Source of the DNA: Bacteroidota bacterium
Lineage (GTDB): Bacteria; Bacteroidota; Bacteroidia; Bacteroidales; VadinHA17
DNA length: 7,619 bases
Assembly (NCBI GenBank): GCA_012838685.1
Contig: DUOU01000147.1
Coordinates: 1-7,619, forward strand
Direction of reading: 5' to 3'
Shown here: piece after piece, positions 3,239 through 7,619 of the stretch
Numbering within the stretch: the first letter of the stretch is position 1
Layout of the letters: every line of letters begins with the position of its first letter
Made by a program: the position numbers and the translations under genes
The notes under the pieces: generated by a model
What the model was told of the DNA's origin: nothing
Seen by the model: the letters and a program-made list of their open reading frames with translations, nothing else
Databases searched by the model: none

Positions 3239-6076
3239 ATGTCCAAAGTAATAAAAATATTGAAGATAGCCGGTACGGTGGTTACCTCCATTGTGGTTAT
3301 CCTGATAGCCGCCGCCTTCTTCCTGCAGGAAAGGGTGGCCGATATAGTCCTCCAAAAACTGAACGACAAGCTTATCACCAAATATGAGTACAGCTCCCTG
3401 AACTTCTCGCTCCTCAGGAAATTTCCAAAAGCATCGCTCGAGTTGAAAAACGTGATAGTGCTCTCTTCTCCGGGATTCGACAAGACGATGTTCACCGAAG
3501 CCGACACCGACACCCTACTGCGAGCCAACACCGTATTGCTGGAATTCGAGGTCACCGACATCATTGACGGGGAATATAACATCGGCAATATAGAGGTCCG
3601 TAACGGCACTGTCACCCTCCTCACAGATACCCTGGGCAAAGTAAACTACGAGTTCACGGAAAAAAACGGGGAGAGCGCCGACAGGCCTTTTATGCTCGAT
3701 CTCAACAAGATTGTCCTTACAAATGTGGGGGCGCTCTACTGGAACAAAGCGACCGAGATCACTGTCGCCGGCGATGTGGAAAGGGGAACATTGAAGACCA
3801 CCATCTCGGGGGATAAAATCGACTTCACCGCCGCCGGAAAGACGACGATAACCCTGTTGAGGGTCTCTTACCTCAACATCTCCAGCCCGTTCGCTGCGGA
3901 TATGAACATCGACCTTAGCAGCACAGCGGAAGGGGTCAGGTTCGGAAAGAGCAGCGTGAAGATCAACAAAAACAGGGTAGCGGTGAGCGGATTGGTAGGT
4001 AAAGACGATTATATCGATCTGGCCGTTTCGGGAAGCGATATCAATATCTCCGGGATAAAGGATTATCTGCCGGCGGGGGTCAGCGAAAAGCTGGCCGGAT
4101 ACGCTCCCGCAGGCACTCTCGCCATCGACGGCACAATAAGGGGCAAAACCAGCAGAACTTCCCTACCCCATCTGAACTGTGACTTCCGGTTGGAAGAGGG
4201 TGTCATATCGCGAACGGCTTCCAATATGTCACTGACCGGCCTGACGGTTATCGGTTCATATTCCAACGGCAATAGGGCGACCCCGACGACCAGCTCGCTG
4301 AAGATAGAGGATGTCAAGGGAAGCATAAACAGCTATATTTTCAGGGGTTCGGTGAATCTGATCAACTTCGATACCCCCCTGGTATCGGTGGTGGTGGACG
4401 GACAGGGGGAGGCGGCGGACCTTGCCACATTTTTCAACCTTAAGGAGATAACATCAACCTCCGGCAGGCTCGCCCTCAACATGAAGGCCAAAGGGATTTA
4501 TGAGAGGGGAAGGGAATATAGGCTGCCCGACATCATGAAGTTCGACCCGACACTGGCGGTGAAGGCCGATTCGTTTAACATCAACCTGAAAAACAACTGG
4601 TTCGTGCTGGACAACGTGTCGGGCATGTTGACTATAGACAGAAATATTGTGGCCGACAACCTGGGCTTTACCTTCAGGAAACAGAATATCTCCATCGACG
4701 GCCAGTTTCTCAACCTGGCATCATGGCTTATGGGGGAAAACGTGACGGTGACCTCCAACGCCGAGCTTAAGGCCGATAAACTGTACCCCGAGAGGTTTTT
4801 CAATAGTTCCGGAAACCCGGTAAGCGAAGCGGACGGGGAGAACAAGGACGACAAGGAGAACAGGGAGATCAGAAGCGACAGGAAGAACAGAGCCAACGAA
4901 GCCGACGGAGCGGAGGAAAAAAGCGGGGCAAACTCCGGATCCGTAGGGAAAAAATCGGCCAAAAGTCTCAAATTCCCCGATGATATGGTTTTTGACGCAA
5001 CATTTGAGATCGGGGAGTTCGGCTACCGCGAGATTTACGCCGAGAATATGGTGGGGGCGGTGAGCTACAAACCGACACTGTTCAACATAAAGAACCTGGA
5101 TGCGGATATTCTGGGAGGCAGGGCATCAGCGAACGGCTTTTTGATCAAAAACAGCGATCTCTCGTTGATGGCTCGGGGTACCTTTGATCTGGAGAATGTG
5201 GATATCCACGACTGTTTGAATGTTTTCAACAACTTTGGGCAGGAGTACATCAAATCGGAGAATATCGAGGGGAACCTGTCGGGCCAGCTATCCGGACTTG
5301 TCTCCATGGACTCCCTCTTCACTCCCAACATGAAGACATTGATGGTGGAGGGCGACTACGTGATCAACAACGGGGCGTTGCTGAATTTTGAGCCCATAGA
5401 GGCACTGTCGAATTTCATAGAGCTGTCTGAACTGCAAAACATCCGTTTCGAGAGCCTGCAAAACGAACTGATAATCCGCAGCAACTATATCTATATACCG
5501 CTGATGGACATCAAATCGTCGGCGGCAAATCTATCGGTCAGCGGCAAGCACAGCTTCGACAACGACTATGAGTACCACGTGAAAATCCTCCTTTCGGAGA
5601 TTCTCAGCAACAAGTTCAAAAGAAACCGGAGAAGCGCTCCGGAGTTCGGCGCGGTACAGGACGACGGCCTGGGCAGGACCTCCATATTGCTGGTAATAGA
5701 CCCCAAGGGGGCGAGATACGATATGAAGGCGGTAGGCGACCGGATACGGCAGGATATCAAGGAGGAAAAGGAGAATTTAAGGACCATACTCAACGAGGAG
5801 TATGGCTGGTTTGAGAACAGAAGCGAAAAAAAGGGCGATGTTGGGGAGCGAAACGCGACTACGGAGGATTCCCGTTTCAAGATAGAGTGGGAAGAAAACA
5901 GTGACCAAACGGAAACAGAGACAACTACCGTGGATGACGGTGATACGGCAACTCCCACTGCCCCACGGTTCAAAATATTATGGGACGACTCCATCACCGA
6001 AGGGGAGAGCGAGGTTGTTGTGGAGGAGGAGGAAAAGGAGAAAAGGAGTTTAAGGGATATATTCAGAAAAAATTAG
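3239..6076 (+). CDS. AsmA-like family envelope protein with N-terminal membrane anchor
   Basis: The protein has 945 residues from the ATG at 3239, preceded by AGGGGA; the frame is open to a GTG at 3200, but that lies in the promoter. Residues 1-7 are basic and about 8-28 form one transmembrane helix. The rest is then periplasmic: long beta-rich repeats typical of AsmA/TamB-type proteins ('LRKFPKASLELKNVIVLSS', 'LNKIVLTNVGALYWN', 'VSVSG'-like strands), with an AsmA_2-type C-terminal region at about 580-855 ('GDYVINNGALLNFEPIEALS', 'SAANLSVSGKH'). Relatives in Proteobacteria form hydrophobic-grooved bridges moving phospholipid to the outer membrane; the same role here is inference. Oddities are a highly charged Asp/Glu/Lys/Asn-rich insert at about 522-576 and an acidic, Thr/Glu-rich tail carrying RFKIEWEE (879-886) and RFKILWDD (910-917). 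It lies 37 bases upstream of the histidine kinase, probably in one operon. Confidence 0.85.
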   Translation: MSKVIKILKIAGTVVTSIVVILIAAAFFLQERVADIVLQKLNDKLITKYEYSSLNFSLLRKFPKASLELKNVIVLSSPGFDKTMFTEADTDTLLRANTVLLEFEVTDIIDGEYNIGNIEVRNGTVTLLTDTLGKVNYEFTEKNGESADRPFMLDLNKIVLTNVGALYWNKATEITVAGDVERGTLKTTISGDKIDFTAAGKTTITLLRVSYLNISSPFAADMNIDLSSTAEGVRFGKSSVKINKNRVAVSGLVGKDDYIDLAVSGSDINISGIKDYLPAGVSEKLAGYAPAGTLAIDGTIRGKTSRTSLPHLNCDFRLEEGVISRTASNMSLTGLTVIGSYSNGNRATPTTSSLKIEDVKGSINSYIFRGSVNLINFDTPLVSVVVDGQGEAADLATFFNLKEITSTSGRLALNMKAKGIYERGREYRLPDIMKFDPTLAVKADSFNINLKNNWFVLDNVSGMLTIDRNIVADNLGFTFRKQNISIDGQFLNLASWLMGENVTVTSNAELKADKLYPERFFNSSGNPVSEADGENKDDKENREIRSDRKNRANEADGAEEKSGANSGSVGKKSAKSLKFPDDMVFDATFEIGEFGYREIYAENMVGAVSYKPTLFNIKNLDADILGGRASANGFLIKNSDLSLMARGTFDLENVDIHDCLNVFNNFGQEYIKSENIEGNLSGQLSGLVSMDSLFTPNMKTLMVEGDYVINNGALLNFEPIEALSNFIELSELQNIRFESLQNELIIRSNYIYIPLMDIKSSAANLSVSGKHSFDNDYEYHVKILLSEILSNKFKRNRRSAPEFGAVQDDGLGRTSILLVIDPKGARYDMKAVGDRIRQDIKEEKENLRTILNEEYGWFENRSEKKGDVGERNATTEDSRFKIEWEENSDQTETETTTVDDGDTATPTAPRFKILWDDSITEGESEVVVEEEEKEKRSLRDIFRKN

Positions 6077-6113
6077 TATCCTTACATCTGTTTACCAAAA
6101 AGCGGGAAAAAGC

Positions 6114-7259
6114 ATGGACAGTGCCACATCTAACAGTAGGCTTTTGCTGCTGATACTGGCGATAGTGATCGGCGCCGGATCGCTTCTTTATACCCATTAT
6201 ATGGTGGATAAGCTGAAGATCGAAGAGAGAAACAAGGTGGAGCTATGGGCCAAGGCGACACAAATGATTGTCGATGCCGATACCGAGCAGGACCTGGAGC
6301 TGCTGCTCTCCATAATCGAGAACAACAACACCGTGCCGGTGATCCTCACAGAGGGAGAGGACAATATAATAGCCTCGGTAAACTTCGACCCTAACAAGGA
6401 GAGGGATACCCTCTATATGCGCAAACAACTGGAGAAGATGAAGGGGGGCAACGAGCCGATAATTTTTGATCTGGGCGAGGGTTTCATAAATACTATCTAT
6501 TACAAGGACAGCGTGATACTGACGCAACTGACCTATTTCCCCTATATCCAGCTAGGGATAATAACCATCTTCATCGTGATCGCTTACCTTGCCTTCAACT
6601 CTGCCAAGAAGGCCGAAGAAAACCAACTGTGGACCAGCCTCTCCAGGGAGACAGCCCATCAACTGGGGACTCCTACATCCTCTTTGGCGGGGTGGGTTGA
6701 GGTGCTTCAGGAGAAATATCCCGATATGGAGGTGGCGGCCGAGATGGGACTTGATGTGAAACGGCTGGAGAAGATCACGGAACGGTTCGCCAAGGTGGGC
6801 ACCAAGCCATCCCTATCCGAAGAAAATATTGTTCCCCTCTTTTACAGGACAATAGCTTATCTGCGCAAGCGGGTATCCTCAAAAGTGGATTTTATAGCGG
6901 CCTTTGGCAGGGAGGATCCCATTATACTGCCGGTAAACAGCGCCCTCTTTGAGTGGGTGATAGAGAACCTCTCCAAAAACGCCGTGGATGCCATGGGGGG
7001 CGAGGGAACGATCACCTATTCAATATTTTCCGAAGAGAAAGAGGTCTATATTGACATTTCCGACACCGGCAAGGGCATTCCCAAAAAGATGGTCAAGAAG
7101 ATATTCAAGCCTGGGTACACCACCAAAAAGCATGGATGGGGGCTGGGGCTCTCCCTGGCGAAAAGGATAATAGAGGAGTACCATAAGGGAAAACTGTTCG
7201 TGAAGGAGTCGGAGCCCGGAAAAGGCACCGTGATAAGGATTGTACTGGCTAAAGGCTAG
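6114..7259 (+). CDS. Membrane sensor histidine kinase (HQLGTP-type)
   Basis: The protein has 381 residues. TM1 is at about residues 9-28, followed by a periplasmic loop of about 115 residues and TM2 at about 144-162. No HAMP domain is evident: TM2 leads almost directly into the dimerisation helix. The H box is 'SRETAHQLGTPTSSLAGW' with H182 as phospho-acceptor. The N box is 'ENLSKNAVDAM' (N285/N289 region), G1 is 'DISDTGKGIP' with D317, then 'IFKPGYTTK', and G2 is 'GWGLGLSLAKRII' (341-353). All ATP-binding elements are present, so it should be active. The residue after the histidine is Gln where most HisKA proteins have Glu or Asp; this H box recurs in a Bacteroidetes kinase family. No response regulator is encoded nearby. 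The start ATG is preceded by GGGAAAA. It lies 37 bases behind the AsmA-like gene, which suggests joint expression; what it senses is unknown. Confidence 0.9.
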   Translation: MDSATSNSRLLLLILAIVIGAGSLLYTHYMVDKLKIEERNKVELWAKATQMIVDADTEQDLELLLSIIENNNTVPVILTEGEDNIIASVNFDPNKERDTLYMRKQLEKMKGGNEPIIFDLGEGFINTIYYKDSVILTQLTYFPYIQLGIITIFIVIAYLAFNSAKKAEENQLWTSLSRETAHQLGTPTSSLAGWVEVLQEKYPDMEVAAEMGLDVKRLEKITERFAKVGTKPSLSEENIVPLFYRTIAYLRKRVSSKVDFIAAFGREDPIILPVNSALFEWVIENLSKNAVDAMGGEGTITYSIFSEEKEVYIDISDTGKGIPKKMVKKIFKPGYTTKKHGWGLGLSLAKRIIEEYHKGKLFVKESEPGKGTVIRIVLAKG

Positions 7260-7265
7260 GAAAAA

Positions 7266-7311
7266 CGCGATGGAAAAGATCGCGACAGGTATCATCCCTG
7301 CCGGACCTGTC
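7266..7311. terminator. Two adjacent hairpins after the histidine kinase gene
   Basis: CGCGAT (7266-7271) and ATCGCG (7279-7284) form a perfect six-base stem around GGAAAAG. GACAGGT (7284-7290) and ACCTGTC (7305-7311) form a perfect seven-base stem around a 14-base loop. They share one base and so may compete or stack. Neither is followed by a T tract on the plus strand. Read on the minus strand, the first would be followed by TTTTTC. They begin seven bases after the kinase stop codon and may slow exonuclease or end the transcript, but a factor-independent terminator is not proven. Confidence 0.4.
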
Positions 7312-7316
7312 TATTA

Positions 7317-7334
7317 AAGTTAAATGGTTAACTT
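7317..7334. repeat. 18-base palindrome upstream of the U32 gene (possible operator)
   Basis: AAGTTAA and TTAACTT are perfect seven-base arms around ATGG. The site ends 15 bases before the TAnnTTTG element at 7350-7357 and would cover the -33 region, which is where a repressor or activator would bind. Confidence 0.4.
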
Positions 7335-7349
7335 CGCGCATGGTCAGGA

Positions 7350-7357
7350 TACTTTTG
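7350..7357 (+). promoter_or_regulatory. Bacteroidetes-type promoter of the U32 gene
   Basis: TACTTTTG matches TAnnTTTG exactly. The ATG lies 61 bases downstream at 7419. No clear -33 TTTG is visible; the region overlaps the palindrome at 7317-7334. Confidence 0.45.
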
Positions 7358-7418
7358 GATAGCGGGGTGTTGATCCGGTTTCCCGAGGGTTTCCGTTAGC
7401 GGTTTCAACAGTTCAAAA

Positions 7419-7619
7419 ATGGTTGAAAGAGAGGATATAGAGATAATGGCGCCGGCCGGATCGTACGAGTCGTTGGCGGCCGCTATACAGGGAGGAGCGG
7501 ACTCGGTCTATTTCGGTGTCGGGCAGCTCAACATGCGGGCGGGATCGTCAAATAACTTCACGTTGGAGGATCTGAAGAAGATTGCCTCGGTATGCGAAGA
7601 AAAGGGGTTGAAAAGTTAC
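7419..7619 (+). CDS. Peptidase U32 family protein, N-terminal 67 residues
   Basis: The gene runs off the right edge; 67 residues are visible. After MVERED comes 'IEIMAPAGSYESLAAAIQGG', then 'ADSVYFGVGQLNMRAGSSNN' and 'FTLEDLKKIASVCEEKGLK'. This is the first beta-alpha unit pair of the U32 family: M/L-A-P-A-G-x-x-E-x-L-x-A-A, then G-A-D-x-V-Y-F-G. U32 members include older 'collagenase' (PrtC) annotations and proteins now known to act in tRNA or 23S rRNA hydroxylation (TrhP, RlhA) and ubiquinone synthesis (UbiU/UbiV). The tRNA or rRNA modification group is the likelier choice for an anaerobic Bacteroidete, but the distinguishing cysteines lie beyond the window. The start is the first ATG after an in-frame TGA at 7371-7373; no strong ribosome binding site precedes it. 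It has its own promoter-like element and is not obviously cotranscribed with the kinase. Confidence 0.9.
   Translation, partial: MVEREDIEIMAPAGSYESLAAAIQGGADSVYFGVGQLNMRAGSSNNFTLEDLKKIASVCEEKGLKSY

Noticed and set aside
4498..4971. Long minus-strand frames inside the AsmA-like gene (for example 157 codons here and 143 codons at 5566-5997)
   Set aside because: These are antisense shadows of the coding gene, Ser/Leu/Phe-rich and without motifs; the plus strand is clearly coding.
7270..7317. A 15-codon ORF as an independent gene
   Set aside because: There is no ribosome binding site and no family resemblance. It is mentioned only as a conceivable leader peptide within the hairpin region.
1..7619. 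CRISPR array, insertion sequence ends or attachment-site direct repeats that would explain the accessory left part
   Set aside because: No regularly spaced repeats, transposase or integrase remnants, or matching flanking direct repeats were seen, so transfer is suggested only by composition and gene content.

Overview
The window looks like a chromosomal segment from a member of the Bacteroidota, most likely Bacteroidales. Three things point there. The first protein ends in a type A Por/T9SS secretion sorting domain. Several intergenic regions carry the Bacteroidetes-type -7 promoter element TAnnTTTG, and Shine-Dalgarno sequences are mostly weak. The right-hand proteins (a large AsmA-like protein, a histidine kinase with an HQLGTP H box, a peptidase U32 family protein) match types common in that phylum. 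No organism-specific marker is present, so the genus is open.

Left part (about 1-3190) is A+T-rich and gene-poor and reads as an accessory or decaying region. It holds the 3' end of a secreted, possibly glycoside-hydrolase-like T9SS cargo protein (to 730). A roughly 420-base gap without a convincing gene follows, with palindromes and promoter-like sites. Next is an unlisted 57-codon ORF (1152-1325) that directly abuts the wreck of an ADP-ribosyltransferase-like gene (1326-1671) whose middle has been deleted. Then come a 171-residue protein resembling a distant alkyladenine DNA glycosylase (1773-2288), a 27-codon leftover of an agmatine deiminase family gene (2289-2372), and an intact RelE/ParE-type toxin-antitoxin pair (2522-3044).

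Right part (about 3190-7619) is richer in G+C and tightly coding. A TAnnTTTG promoter at 3193-3200 leads into a 945-residue AsmA-like membrane-anchored envelope protein (3239-6076). After 37 bases comes a two-TM sensor histidine kinase (6114-7259) with no response regulator in view; the two could be one transcript. A 159-base intergenic region with two adjacent hairpins, an 18-base palindrome and a further TAnnTTTG element precedes the start of a peptidase U32 family gene (7419 onward), which runs off the window.

The genes on the right are housekeeping envelope and signalling genes. Those on the left share no pathway; what joins them is a pattern of small stress or defence-type modules and gene debris inserted beside core genes. 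The most unusual item is the small ORF plus ADP-ribosyltransferase-like gene pair. Here it is a fossil, but intact copies elsewhere could be a little-studied toxin-antitoxin-like module.
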